A stretch of DNA of 64,000 bases from Gordionus sp. m RMFG-2023 (GCF_954871325.1 NC_088775.1:27567561-27631560), one strand, 5' to 3'; numbered from the stretch's first letter, positions 1 to 12,575 are shown. Numbers and translations are program-made. The notes: generated from the letters alone by a model not told the origin.

Positions 1-329
1 TCATCACTATTATGTAAAATAAAATTTTAAAATAGGTATAATAAAATAAAATTAACCAATTCCATTGAAAATAAAAATGGCAAATTCCTTGGATTGTAAT
101 ATCAAAATTTATCTGGTTTATTGAAAACTCGGACATAATATTTAATGAATATTTATATATATTTTTGTTTTATATAAGTTTTAATATTATATATATATAT
201 ATATATTTAATTTTTAATCATAGTAGTCTTAATATTTTTTAATATATATATATTTAAATTATATGCTCATATGAAATAAAATAAATTTTGCATTCAAGTA
301 TTTTTATTTATAATATAAAAGAGCGTTGA

Positions 330-468
330 ATATAAGTATATCAAAATGTATCTTAAAAAGTATCTAAAAATAGATACAGATAAAATAATATCTAGATACA
401 GATACTTAACAAAAAATCGATCTAAATACTGATAACACATTTTTATATCTAGATACATTAACAACTCT
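330..468. repeat. Possible end of a hAT-like element with GTATCTAGATAC motifs
   Basis: This short stretch holds several copies of the half-palindrome ATCTAGATAC and GTATCTAAAAATAGATAC. On the minus strand it would open with AGAGTTGTTAATG, which resembles hAT ends. No partner end or target duplication was found, so this may be a lone relic. The rest of positions 1-530 is AT-rich DNA with (TA)n runs and no gene that I can support. Confidence 0.3.
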
Positions 469-531
469 TTAATAATGTTTAAAAAATCAAAATATAGCTA
501 CACAAATATGAATGTAAAATGATTTATTAAA

Positions 532-1418
532 CTATATTTTTTTAACCAGGTCATTCAATTTCCTGACTGCAGCCGTTTTTGACAAATTTTGAAGATCAGC
601 AAATAAATCATATGCTTCAGCATCAAATAATGGTCTATTAACATGAATCAAGGGTTGATCCCAAAATGATCCAATATATACTCTGGGAAGTTCTGGTGTG
701 TTAAGAACTTTACCCATACTCCACATCAAAGCTCTATTCCATAAACTCTCATTAATTGTTGTGCATCTACTCCATCTACTTTATTTAAAACTATTTGATT
801 TTATCACCATAAGCCCATATAGACTCAATTCCACGTTTAGACTCATCTGATATATCTAATTTATGAGCATCAAATAAAAGAATAATGTGATCATAACATT
901 CAGCAAACTATTCCCAAAATACCAGTAAAGTCTTAACCTCTGTCTACCCTTTTTTTACCTAATAATATACCAGGTGTAAATAATTGTTAAGGCTCTTAAG
1001 TACAGAATTATCAACAAGTGAACGAAATCGATTAAGAAATCCATTTCCAAACTTTGATAAAGGGCGAAATTGACGTTTAGAATCAACAACCAGGGCATTA
1101 CCTGAGATAAGTCTGAAATTCTCCATGCATTATGGCGATAAAAGAATCTGTTGTAGTTTCTGAACCTATTCTAATACCAGGAAAATCCTGCTCTAGAATG
1201 TACCTGATAAATGTTGTTTTACCAGTTGAGTATTGTCCAACTAATAAGACTATAGGTATAGCGTCAAAATCTGCATCTTCTGATGCCGACGAATGGAATT
1301 CATTAAATTGATATTCCTTCTCGAGTGGGAAAATTTTTTGTTTATATAATAATTTTAAACCTTCTGAGATACTTTCAAAAACTTCAGTATTCTTTTTCTT
1401 CTTTTCATCACGGGGCAA
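532..1418 (-). pseudogene. EHD-family ATPase pseudogene (N-terminal half, intronless)
   Basis: EHD proteins are dynamin-like ATPases that tubulate endocytic membranes. Read on the minus strand from an ATG at 1418, the first 105 codons match the family: FPLEKEYQFNEFHS, then DADFD, then the P-loop GQYSTGKTT and the switch-like TTTDSFIA. Later blocks in other frames are GNALVVD (about 1095), TPGIL (about 985), FDAHKLDISDE (about 850), LNKVDGVDAQQLMRVYG (about 790-740), and an open block 729-532 with SMGKVLNTPE, RVYIGSFW and AVRKLNDLVKK. The match runs through the G domain without introns and stops before the helical region and the C-terminal EH domain. I count about five frameshifts plus at least one stop (RGY to RG-stop, about 970). 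The lack of introns suggests a retrocopy, but no clear poly-A tail is seen. The functional parent must lie elsewhere. Confidence 0.92.
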
Positions 1419-1689
1419 ATATTTGTTAAAACATTTATAAAGTAAAAAATATTTATTATTTACAATAAAATAGAGGGATAAAAATATGGTTTGAATTTTT
1501 TGAAATTAATCAATAAGTGGGATAATATTAGAAAATAAATTTTATTTAAATGATTTTTTTGAAATAAATTTATTTCACTTATATAACCGAATTTAATTGG
1601 CCCATTTAATTGGCGATTGCACAACTTCCAACCCAGGAAGATGGTTTATCTTAATTTAGTTTCTTTATCATAAAAAAATATCCCACTTA

Positions 1690-2440
1690 GTTCGCTCTCC
1701 ACACCCTGTTCCTCAAAAATATATGCGTATAACTTAAAAAATAATTTGAAAAAAAGAATGTAAAAGTTAATAATTTTTTTAACTAAAACTATTGACTATA
1801 ATCCACATTTTTTTGGAAAAAAACCACAAATGTTTTCCAAAAATGAAATATAATCCAAAGTCTTAAAACAGAAGTGAAATTTTATATAATTACTATTAAC
1901 AGATCCATAAAATTACTAAATAATATAATATATTAAATAATTTTATAAAGTGAATTACTTTCATTTATTCTTCTTAATAAAAGTAAAATTTAATTATATA
2001 AATATTAATAAAAGTAAAATTTTTAATAAAATTAAGTTATAAATTTAATAAAATATAAATTGAACACACAACTACAAACAGTGGAATATTATGTGTTGTT
2101 ATATCTAATTTTATATAATAATGTATAACAATCAAATAATTTTATCAAATAGTAAATATATATTGATATAAACATTAGAAAGTATTTTTTAAGTATTATA
2201 AATGAAAAAGATAATATTTGTTAAATTACTAAACATATCTATTAATATTTAATTTTCTATTGAGATCATCCTAAAAAAATTGATTCAATATCAAGTGAAA
2301 ATAGAATATTAGAAATAGTAAGTAACAATCATGAAAATTTATCAAAAGGGAAGGAAATTAGAAATAATTTGAAAAGAATTTATGAAGGTACAATCTATAT
2401 TTATAATGGGTTTAATATTTATCTATAAAGGTTAGCAGGG
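1690..2440 (+). mobile_element. Fragment of hAT-I (5' non-coding part)
   Basis: This stretch aligns by eye to the 5' part of the hAT-I copy at about 47430-48200. Shared blocks include TTGACTATAAT, TATATAATTACTATTAA, AGATC(C/T)ATAAAA and, near 2280-2340, ATTGATTCAAT(A/T)TCAAGTGAAA. It is diverged and carries no terminal repeat or target duplication, so it is a truncated relic in the same orientation as the 47-kb copy. Bases 1419-1690 hold no recognisable feature. Confidence 0.72.
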
Positions 2441-2929
2441 ATCAAGGCAAGATTAAACAAAATTGTTTTATTATATAAATGTATTTAAAAATATTAAACT
2501 ATAATTTAACTAAAAAACTATAATAAATTTATTCTTTATATATACAAAAAATCTATTAAACAATTAAATGAAAAATGGTGTTAATTTAATGAATGTAAGA
2601 TACAAAAATTTGCGCTAAATAGACACCATTATAATAAAATATTAATCCATGTTCAACATTATCTTTAGTGGATAAAAAACTTTTCGTCTCTTTCTGAAAA
2701 AATATTATATACTCTCTCAATCACATTTTAATATGAAAATAGTTGATACCATTATATTCATTGAATTAAATATATATCTCTATAAAATCTATTTATTTTT
2801 ATAATTTTTATAACACGTATATATTCAATTTAACATCGTGTGTGTTCTCTATTCTTATAAGGCGGATTCTCTGTAAGATAGAGAATCTCACGATAATCAT
2901 AAGAAATAAGAAATATTTTTTACAATGAA
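2441..2929. other. AT-rich stretch, no gene seen
   Basis: No open frame or RNA gene is apparent. From about 2835 the sequence becomes less AT-rich and contains an inverted pair (GATTCTCTGTAAGATAGAGAATCTC, 2865-2889). This could be the 5' UTR of the LINE that follows. Confidence 0.4.
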
Positions 2930-2946
2930 AAGACCATAGTATTAGA

Positions 2947-3660
2947 ATGATTTCTTTAAATATAAGATCGCTAAGTGACAAATTGACTATTCTTAGGCAA
3001 ACTATAAATGATCAAAGATACGACATCCTCCTTTTACAAGAAACTCCTCTGAAAGAGACGGAAGTACGAAATCTTTAATGATACACCTTATACTGCAGCT
3101 CGAATGCTGGACATTTATGGGCAGGCGTGGCAATTTTAATCCATAACAAACTAATTAAATTTGTAAGCTTTAATCTAATTTCCAGTTGCATTTGCTGCCT
3201 TACCTTGAATATAGGTTACAAGAAAATTCATCTATTCAATATTTATGCACCGCACAATGGTAAAGTATTTTACATTGAGCTGGAAAATATCTTAAAAGAA
3301 CTGCCTCATCGAGAGAGTATTATATTTTCAGGCGATTTCAATGCCTCGGTTGGAAGGCCTAACAATTCTACTTGCCTCGGGAACGCCACACTAATACAAA
3401 GTACAAACACTAATGACAAGAAATTAATAGAAATCTGTGAACACTTCAATTTGAAAATAGTAAATACGTTCTTCAATCATCCTAGCCATCACACCATGAC
3501 CTACAGAAGTCCTTCCTTTGGCACTACCTCACAAATTGATTTCTTTGTAATTTCCACCAATATCTTCAAGTAGGTGAAAGACATCAAAGTCGTCAGCAAA
3601 TTCAACTTCACTTTATTTACGGACCATTATCCACTAAGATGCGAGCTAAGGATAATCAAT
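2947..3660 (+). pseudogene. LINE-1c endonuclease domain (APE-like)
   Basis: APE domains nick target DNA for target-primed reverse transcription. Motifs in order: ISLNIRSLSDKL and DILLLQETPLKE (about 2950-3060), WAGVAILIH (about 3118), LFNIYAPHNG (about 3235), IIFSGDFNASVG (about 3320), SQIDFFVIS (about 3530) and TDHYPLRCEL (about 3619). These match the QE, NVYAP, GDFN, DFI and SDH blocks of the family. A frameshift or stop near 3076 and a TAG at 3571-3573 between IFK and VKDIK break the frame. Confidence 0.88.
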
Positions 3661-5390
3661 AGCATTTTTCCGAACCATAATCAACAGAACCACCTTAACG
3701 CTACACGCTTCATAGCGAGGAAAGACTTGGCACAGCTGAACGATCCGGATATAAAAGAAGAGTTCATCACAAAGCTAACAACATGGAGAAACACCCTAAA
3801 TGGCATGATCAACCCTAATATAACCTGGAAAGATATGAAACTAAATTTATCAAGCTGTATGACTTCATGCTTAAGACCGCGAATTAAATGTAAAGAGTGG
3901 CTCTCCCCTTCAACAATACAGATAATTAAAAAAACAACTAATATCTCCTATAACCAATATACTATACACCACAGAAGGTTCATAACTCGCTGCATAAGTA
4001 CAGACAAAATATATTTTATTGCCAACATATCTAGATCCATACAATATAATTTTGACAACAATAATATTTACAAAGCTTTCCAATCTCTCAAATTTCTCAC
4101 AACCTTTAAATCAAATCCTCTTCCAAGATTACACATTGAAAACAATAAAATTATAACGGACCCCAAGGAACAATTAGCTATATGGACAGACCATTACATG
4201 AATCTTTACAGGACGAGGCGGCCTAAACCAACGTGTGATTATCCTTTCCAACCACCCAATCGGAACCTGAACAAAATAGATATAATCAATGCCATTAAAA
4301 GACTAAAAACCCATAAATCTGCAGGAATCGATGGGATCTTTGCGGAACTATGGAAGATAGATGCGGATCTAAGTTCAGGTCTACTGCTTCCCCTCTTGAA
4401 TGAAATATGGAATACGGGCAACTTACCAGAGGAATGGATGACCTCGATAATACTGAATTTTCCCAAAAATAAGAACCCGACTACCCTGAAGGACTACAGA
4501 GGGATTGCACTGATCCCAGTTACCCTAAAAATGTTCACGATATTATAGCAGTCAGGATCAAACCAATCATCGATAGGAACCTCTCAAACGCCATCACATC
4601 GTATAGGAAGGGTAGAACACGACGGAACTAACCATGGCGCTTAAGGTTATTCTGGAGAAAGGTAGAATGCATAAGTCCCCAATATTTGCCCTAATGATTG
4701 ATTTAAGTCAAGCCTTTGACTCCATTATACAGCATAAGATCTGGCCCTTTCTGGAAGGTATAGGAATAGATAAACATCTGATTTCGCTAATAAAAATAAT
4801 GTACGACAGTCATAACGTGGTACCACAACTTTGAACATAAAATCACAACCATTTAAGGCCAACAGAGGGCTGAAATAAGGTCGCATTCTATCACCTATGT
4901 TATTTAATGTAATAATGAACGATATTCTGAATAAATCTTTCAAACAAAAATATGCCCTTAACCCTCGATATCTGAATCAACAACGCGATAATAACATACA
5001 CAACTCTCTTAATTTTCTATGCTATGCCGATGATGTATGCATTCTAGCGAACTCTGAGTACAAACTAAGAAAGTTACTGTCTTTGTTTGTTAATAATTGC
5101 TATAAATACGGATTAAAAGTCAATTACTCGAAGACAAGGGTAATCGCGTCCAATACATTTGCATCTACAGACCTATTTAACTTTGATAATAATGTGGTAG
5201 AAACGGTTTCAGATTTTAAATACCTAGGAACCAGGATAATGTCGTTAGGCACCACAATATTGGATACTAAGTCGAGGACAAACAAAGCCAGATCCCGATA
5301 CCATCAGCTAACGAAATTAGGGTCGTCCAACCAGATATCCACGAACCAAAAGATAAGACTCTTAAATCCCTTATTCTACCCATCTTAACA
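3574..5390 (+). pseudogene. LINE-1c reverse transcriptase region
   Basis: The open block 3574-4548 covers the linker and first RT motifs: KRLKTHKSAGIDGI, LPEEWMTSIILNFPK, then DYRGIALIPVTLKMF. The frame is lost at about 4540 and again at about 4625. It resumes at 4634 with FALMIDLSQAFDS (motif A). A TAA at about 4875 replaces a Gln in GLKQGRILSP. The catalytic motif C survives as CYADDVCIL (about 5020), followed by LKVNYSKT and a YLGT block at about 5220. After 5390 the tail (RRLEF, about 5555) is in shifting frames up to the hAT D insertion. Confidence 0.9.
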
Positions 5391-5688
5391 TTACGATTAG
5401 AAACATGGCAGGACACTAAAAGCAATATCAACACATCCCAGACCTCTATAAACAAATGTCTAAGAAAAATCACTAAAACATACTACACGTACAACACCTC
5501 AAACTCAACTCTCTGGAATAGGTCGACATCCTACCTATCAATCGACTCATTCCTCTGAGGAGATTAGAATTCTCGGTCAATGCTTAAGACATTCACAAGA
5601 AAATATGATATTTTCGTCCATGAAGTGGGCCCCAGATTATGGGAGGCAGAGAACTCCCAAATACTATTGATTGGCAAAATGTCTGAAG

Positions 5689-7487
5689 CAGGGGCGTCGC
5701 TAGCCTTCACAATCTCAGGGGGCTCAACTAAAAAAAATTTTATGGGGGGCTTCACCCCCAAACTTTCCAATTTGCGGGCCTTCGGCCCGCTTTTATATAA
5801 ATATATTATACTTTTTTAAGTAGTGTTAACACTGAACAATTATTCTGATTTTCATATTTTGTCATTTATTATATTATGCATACATAATAAACTGGCATAT
5901 AAAAAATCACATAATACAATAATATAATTCTTAGCAACTTACATTGACAAAAGGTTATCAAACTAGTATAATTTTCTGTAACCATTTTAGACAATGTTTT
6001 ATAGAATGAACTAATAAGGAAAAATTTATAGGCCTAAACCAAATCAACAATTTTTGTAGGAGAGAGTATAAACGACTAATCCAAATCATAAAACTATATT
6101 GTGGTTAGAGCTTGCTCTTAGATGACATTACGGAAGCTAGATAAGTAATCGAGAAAATTATTGTGAGATATTAAATTTCTAAAAGATTATCTTCCATTTT
6201 AAATGATATATAAACGACTCCAAAATATGCAATTATATGTTTTCAGCCGTTATAGTAATTATCTTAAATTACATAGCAACACAAATAATAGATGCTGGTT
6301 AATTTGCAATAATAGACATGACACTTACGATGTAAACTAATATCAGAATTTATTATGTTGAATAAATTGATAAAATAAAAACACTAAAAATCTTTGGAAG
6401 AAATAATTATTCAAATATATTTGAAGCCTGGAGTTATTTACACGGCAATGTCATATTAGAAATGAAACATTTTTTAACTATAAATAAGGACCAGAATGAT
6501 ATGATGAAACAATTAAGATTTTATATATTGTCGCACCACTGGTATATTATATTTAAAATAATAGTAGTTTGTAATAATATCAAAAATATACTTGTATTAA
6601 AAATTTAACTCAAGACTGTTTTTCGAAAAAGAAAAAAATAGCTTTCCTAAAAACACGTAAAAAAAGAGAAGAAAAGATATCAAATTTATTACATCTATTG
6701 CAGGAAAATTTAAAAATTATTTATTATTAAATAGATGGGGTTAAATACTTAAATGCAATTTCTTATTATATTTATTATCAAAACCATTTATTAGTAAAAT
6801 TTATTATAATATTAACTGTAATATATTATATAACTGTCAAATACGTCTATAAAAGTGGCATTGTATCTAATATTTTATAAACAACTGTATATAGTAGAGG
6901 ATTATAAACTATATGTTTACTTACTTTTTATAAAGAAATCTCTTATACTTATTTGGACTTTGAAAATATTTTTAAGGTATGATAAAAAAATTTCAAAATA
7001 AATATACAGTTGATTAGTCATTTTGAACTCGGCTAATTACAATATCAAATTTGTTAATTTTTAAATAATATATGATTATATTTATTTAATTAGGGTTAAA
7101 TAATCATTTAAATAATAAAAGTCAATTAAACTTCAACAGTTTAAATTATTTAGTGAGTTATTGATATTATATTTTTAATACAGAATTTGATTGCAAGCTG
7201 ACATAGTGAAAATATAATTTATATGTATTAATCTAATCTAATAAATAAAATAATATTCATTTAATATTTAAATAGTCTTATTAATTTCTAAAGAATAAAA
7301 TTATATCTATATATTACTTAATGGAATTATAAAAGAAATCATTCAGTTGGCAATCAAAAAAATTTATTTTTAGTTCAAAGGGATATTAAGGAGCCATTAA
7401 AAAAAAATTTTTTGATTCAGGGGGCTATTCAAATTTTTCAGGGGGCTCGAGCCCCTGCACCCCCCCCCCCCCCTAGCGACGCCACTG
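5689..7487. mobile_element. Non-coding hAT element D, 8-bp target duplication
   Basis: The element begins CAGGGGCGTCGCTAG and ends CTAGCGACGCCACTG, which are inverted repeats with an indel. It is flanked by a perfect 8-bp duplication GTCTGAAG (5681-5688 and 7488-7495), the hallmark of hAT insertion. It interrupts the 3' coding tail of LINE-1c. Both ends carry G- or C-rich sequence (GGGGGCTCAAC near the left, a C14 tract at 7460-7473 near the right). No transposase-like frame is seen in 1.8 kb, so it probably depends on another hAT. A partial reverse-oriented relative lies at 36985-40015. Confidence 0.9.
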
Positions 7488-7872
7488 GTCTGAAGGATAT
7501 GGACTTGATCAACCTTTCGTTTACAGATTTTTTGGCACTCAGCAAAAACAAAAAACAATTAAAGGGACATCTACAATACATGCTTAAATATGGTCTAAAC
7601 TAGAACAGCAATCGTGGAAATATTGGACTATTCTCGCACCGTCTTATTTCCAACCTCTTCCCCCGGGTTGAATGACAATTTATGCATCGGCACGGCACGG
7701 GTTATATTGGAATTATGGATTGAATGAAATAGGATGAGGATGATGATAATTAGTATTTTATTAAATTGACCCCTCCCCTTTATAACTCCTTCCCTGTCTT
7801 TTTCCTTTCCTTACTGGATTTGACGAAGGCAATGATGATCTCAAGACCGTGAATAATATTAATAATAATAAC

Positions 7873-10610
7873 CAGGGTTGTGCATTTGACCGGTCAAATA
7901 CAATTCGGTCAATTGATCGATATTTGACCGGTCAAATATGGTCAAATTCAAATAAATGTTTTTTACACCAATATTAACTTTATTTTGCATTTATATAATA
8001 TTATAATAAATCTATGTATAATAATAAATATCATAATATTTTTTAATTCATTCTATAGTCAATGTTTCACCCTCCGTGGCAGAGTCTTGTTCCGATTCAT
8101 ATTCAATATCATTATTTTCTTTAATATTTTTAATCAATCTTAAATTATGATACACTCTTACTAATTTTCCTGCTGTAGAAGCCTTTAATATATTTCTGTT
8201 TTTCGTGTGAATATTTCCCCAAACCGACCAATTTCTTTCAGAAGAAGAAGTCGAACTAGGAAATGTTAGTAAAATATTAGCGATTTCTCTTAATGGGCAA
8301 GGTGGGCAAAATGCATTCCACCAACTTGAGGCCGAAATTTGATTGTTTCTTATGGAAGTTACAACTTTCCACATATTATGGCTATTAAATATACCGCTTT
8401 TGCTTCTGAAATTTACTATATTACTCAAAATATTTTGATGATCACCACCTTGTAAAATACCCAATTCTTGTATTATATTACATGCTTCATCAAATTCAGT
8501 ATTAGTAAGATGCTCCCCTTGATATTGGGGGTCCAATAAATAAGCAGTATTGTGAGCACATGTATTTAGATCAGTTTTTCTCTTTTCAAACATAACCTTA
8601 ATTTTTTTTTCTTGAGATGGAGAAAATATAGAATCATGGCATGATTGTATTATGTGTTTTTCCAAATTAAGCATCTCGTTTTTTACTTGGGCCAAAGTAC
8701 ATTTATCCCCTTGCACTTTCAACAATGAGATAGCTAAAGGTTGGAGTATAGCTAAAAATTTTAAATTTTTCGTCCAAAATTCTTCGTTTAATATAATTGG
8801 TAATTTCTATGGGACAAATATCACAAACAGCTTCTTCAACAACTGATGCTTTTAGAGCTTTCTTGCATATTTGAATTTGCTCCATACATTTTATTGACGA
8901 TGCCCATCTTGTTTGGCTAATTGTACTTAATGTAGATGGTATGCCATGAAGATTCTTATTACGGGAAAATACTGCAGCTGGTATGTGTTTATTCTTGAAA
9001 AATTTAACAATTTTTTTAATTATTGAAATATGGTCCCTGAAGGCGTTCAATAGTTCAAAATCGTGAAAGAATAACTGCAATGTATGCGCTGCACAACCAT
9101 AACATTGTATATGATTATAAAAAGATTCAGATTTTAGAATTCTCCAGGCTGCTTTCATGTTAGCGGCATTAACAGTAACTAAAGAATATACTTTTACCGG
9201 ATTCAATTCATGAATTGCATTTTTAAATTCCTGGGCAATATAATCTGCCGTATGGCGATTTTCCTCAGTATTTAGAAATTTGTAGAACACTGGAACAGGC
9301 GTCATCACCATAAAATTAATAATACTCTCGTTTCTAATGTTGCTCCAGCCATCTGATACAATTGATAAGTAAGGAACTTTATCTATTATATCTGCAACTC
9401 TCACCTCCATATCACCTGACGCTTTGTCTAGAAGATATCCAGCCAGCTGCCTTCTCCTGGGTAATGTGTAAATAGGACGTATTTTTTTAAAAAATTCTTG
9501 GATGTAGGGATTTTCAGTGATGTGGAAAGGTAAATTGCTCGCATATACAGCCTTTGCAAACAATTGATCCAGCTCATTTTTTTCTTTGGAATTAATTCTA
9601 TCTATGAAACCGGTTATACAAGATTGAGATTTATAATTAATCGCCTTGCTTGTAGATTGATTAGAAATAATGGAATCAAATTCTCCTGAGTCACAAGACA
9701 AAATATTGTTCATTTGATAATCATTCTCACTAATTTCACCCAATTCTTCATTAGAGTTAGACTTAGAAGTATTACAAATTACATTTGTGATATTTTTTGT
9801 AGAGGTTAATATTTTGGAATTTGAATAAAAATTTTCCTTAATTATAACAGTGCACATAGTACAGCTGCTTAATAAATGTTTGACCATTCTATCAACGTGG
9901 GTGATATAGGACATCTTGCAAAACTTGCACACCGCTTTAACTGATTTACCATCGCGTACTTCTTGAAAATGTTTCCAAACATGATGCTTTGGTTTGACCA
10001 TAATCCCTAATATATTAAAATTTAACAAAAAATGATTTTGATTATTGTAAAGTTAATCAATCTTAACTATTTTATAATTATCGACCAGTTATTCCAATAA
10101 TTTCTTAATATTATAAATATAATATAATATATATAACTTTTTACCAGAATTGAATAATATTCCGTAAATCTGACCAGAACAATTAAAATGAAAATTAATT
10201 TTAAAAACCAAATATAGCAAGTGTAAGTAAAACAAATGAGAATTAATATAATTTATACTCGGCTAAATATTAAATAAAATTTAAATTTATTAAAAAATAA
10301 GAATGAAAAAATTATATTATGATTATAATAAATCGGGTATTTTTATTTTTTTTAAGAAAAATGAATTGAAAAAAATAAAGAAGGCGAGAAACGGCAATGA
10401 TTAGGCAGAAAAATAACTAAAAATATTACTATATTTAGAAAAATTACATATTTATATTTTAACAATAAAAAAATTCTTTTGTTTTTAACAATTCATGATA
10501 CAAATAATTTTTTAAATAATTGTAACCTAATAAGATTGATAAACATGCTTTTAATGCATACTAGTTAATTATATCAAAATATTTATTCGCCATTAATATT
10601 TTAAATCCTG
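7873..10610 (-). mobile_element. hAT-2, nearly complete BED-finger hAT element
   Basis: A 2.7-kb hAT element flanked by a perfect 8-bp duplication ATAATAAC (7865-7872 and 10611-10618). It sits right at the (TAA)n tail of LINE-1c. Terminal inverted repeats are short: CAGGGTT at the left and, on the complement of the right end, CAGGATT. The left end has repeated TTGACCGGTCAAAT motifs (7885-7945), which look like subterminal transposase-binding repeats. The transposase is on the minus strand and is broken by what looks like one small indel. Confidence 0.92.
8048..10028 (-). pseudogene. hAT-2 transposase, one frameshift
   Basis: hAT transposases cut and paste their element using an RNase-H-like core. 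The N-terminus (10028 to about 9880) is a BED zinc finger: VWKHFQEV, then CKFC, then MVKHLLSSC. The core holds DGWSNIRNESIINFM (about 9350), CYGCAAHTLQLFFHD (about 9090) and TRWASSIKCME (about 8900). The C-terminal dimerisation block is at about 8330-8150: ANILLTFPSSTSSSERNWS and then GKLVRVYHNLRLIKN. The frame opened at 10028 runs to 8703. From about 8800 the homologous reading continues in a second frame (EEFWTKNLKFLAILQP) to a TAA at 8048, so a single indel at about 8795-8810 separates the halves. Apart from this the protein (about 650 residues) looks full length, which suggests recent activity. Confidence 0.9.
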
Positions 10611-10618
10611 ATAATAAC

Positions 10619-11204
10619 TATTCCGGGTTCACTATAATAATGATAATGTGGTAAATAATGAGGATCCCGAGCATCGCTTGCTTAATACAAACAAGGATTT
10701 ATGGGGACGCTATTGACTCTAGAATGACAAAGATAATGAAGGTAAAAAGAAGGAAAAAATCAGACAAAGATAGTAAGTTCTTTAGAATAATTGGTTTCAG
10801 GGATTGAGATTACAATTACAGGGAAGTTGGATGCCTCCGGAATAGGACACGCTATATAGACATAACGTTATCTTCCAAGGATATACTTACCTAACATAAG
10901 AATTACTTTTTTTCCATCTCTTAAATATCTAACCAAGCGTCAGGTACATTATTATTAATATTAGTTACAATTTCTTAACACTATCTTGCCAGTAACGGAA
11001 CTAATAGATCCACTCTTTCTTACTCCTCTTTTCTTTACTATGCTAGCTGACTACATAGTGGTATGTCCACTATAATAAAACGGGTATACATCATGTATAG
11101 GATCTATATACTAGTGAATATACTTGGTGTACGCTACAACTCCTGGTGGGTGATGAAATTGCACTTGTGCAATTTCTGGCGTGGTAATGAATGAATAATT
11201 TATC
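10619..11204. other. Moderately GC-rich stretch, unrecognised
   Basis: Between the hAT-2 duplication and the next hAT-I fragment the composition is clearly less AT-rich (about 10640-11190). Short words such as GGTTTCAGGGATTGAG and TGCCTCCGGAATAGG look like former coding DNA, but every frame is interrupted and no motif is recognised. A small inverted pair, GAAATTGCACTTGTGCAATTTC, lies at 11155-11176. Confidence 0.35.
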
Positions 11205-12575
11205 TTTAGTGATGATGCTAGGAGATAATAATTCTATAAAATTAAGAGGTCTTGATTCAAGTAAAAACTATATATAATTTACATTTTTATTTCTGACTGT
11301 TACTCAATTCCCTTTATTCGTTGTACCATGGGTTTATTAACTTTAATCATATATTTGAAAAGGCACAATAGGCAAAGTCTATGATATGTTCAAGTATCCA
11401 AAGAGATCAAATGTCTCCAAGAATTGTCAGGCAAAGGAAGAATTTGGGAATAGTTATCAAAAACTTGTCCAAATGTGCCCAACAAAATGGATTTTACGAC
11501 ATGGATCACTTGCAATTTTTCTTGACTTAATAGATCCGATAATTGTTGCATTAGAGGAAATACAAGAATGGACCGATATGTCAGTGCTGGCAGAAGCTAA
11601 TGGGATATTGAAAGCGATTCAAGATCCTGGGGTTTTATTAGCTGTACATTGCATTAACACTCTTCTGTCACACAATGTTAATACGCAGAGCCTTGCGAAA
11701 GGTGAACCAAGATATAATTCAAGCATTGATCTTAGCAGAGGATACACATGATGCTATTTTACAAGTAAGAAAATCTGTTTATGAATTTAGCAAGGTTCAA
11801 ATAAGGTGCATTCATATGATAGGATAATAAACATGCCAAGAATTGTATCGAGACAAGTGCATAGGAATAATATTTTTACACAATCGAGGAGTATTACAAA
11901 ATAACGATTTTTATACCACTTATGGATACATTTTTAAGTAAATTAGAGAACGCTTATTAAACTATAAACTATTGCTCAATAACTTTCAAATTTTGTTATC
12001 CTCTAATTCATCAGTGAGCATCTTGGATGGATTAGAAATAAAATTCGCTATATACGTTTTATGTGCAAGATATGGTAGGGAGCGAATTGGAAGTAATAAC
12101 TGTTAAATATTGTATGCAATAAAAAGAATGGACATAATGCCTGATAATGCATTAAGTGCACTCAATATTTGTAAACACACACCAATAGACATTACGAACA
12201 TTACAAAATTCTTTCAAATTTTAATTTTAGCATGCCTCCCTATTATGACATGTACTAATGAAAGAACTTTCTAAAATTTACGAAGGCTAAAAATATAATT
12301 GATACTAAATAGATCAAATAGTGCTCTTAAATATTCATGAGGAATTAACACCAGTTAATTCTAAAATAATTAATTTCTTTCATTAGTACATGTCGTAATA
12401 GTGAGGCATGCTAAAATTGAAATAAATTTGTAATGTTTGGAAAAGTTAATTAATATGTTAGTGCACTTATTACATTCTCAGGTTTAATATCTATTCTTTT
12501 TAAGTTTGCATGCCAATATTTAAATTCAGTAATTACTTCAAAATTGGTCCCTACCATATTTTTATTATATTATAT
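11205..12575 (+). mobile_element. Internally deleted hAT-I copy with inverted tail
   Basis: Bases 11205-11275 match hAT-I around 48185-48255 (TTAGTGATGATGCTAGGAGATAATAATTC). The sequence then jumps to the region equivalent to 49700, losing about 1.4 kb including the zinc finger and catalytic start. Bases 11386-11751 are open and read KYPKRSNV, then MCPTKWILRHGS, then ALEEIQEWTDMSVLAEANG, as in the full copy. The exon upstream joins to this one across GTTTATT...GAAAAG (11332-11362), a possible 31-bp intron giving TMG-TIGKVYDMF. The 3' part is degenerate and ends in an inverted duplication. No terminal repeats or target duplication remain. Confidence 0.8.
12066..12572. repeat. Inverted duplication of the hAT-I 3' coding segment
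   Basis: The segment 12066-12285 (ATGGTAGGGAGCGAATTGG through CATGTACTAATGAAAG) is followed at about 12376-12572 by its diverged reverse complement (CTTTCATTAGTACATGTCG through TTGGTCCCTACCAT), with about 90 bp between. Both correspond to 50500-50690 of hAT-I. It may reflect two hAT-I copies in opposite orientation or a rearrangement on excision. Confidence 0.8.

Larger units (their letters stand above)
2930..7872 (+). mobile_element. APE-type LINE (LINE-1c), decayed, split by hAT D
   Basis: A non-LTR retrotransposon with an apurinic endonuclease followed by reverse transcriptase and a C-terminal tail. Coding similarity begins with ISLNIRSL at about 2950 and ends with LKYGLN-stop at about 7600. 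The 3' UTR runs to a short (TAA)n-like tail at 7850-7872. Without the insertion at 5689-7495 it is about 3.1 kb, consistent with a 5'-truncated or single-ORF LINE. The domain layout resembles RTE/Craft-like LINEs that have a YLG-containing tail after the RT, but the clade needs a tree. It carries several frameshifts and stops and is not active. A related copy lies at 30.3-35.5 kb. Confidence 0.9.
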
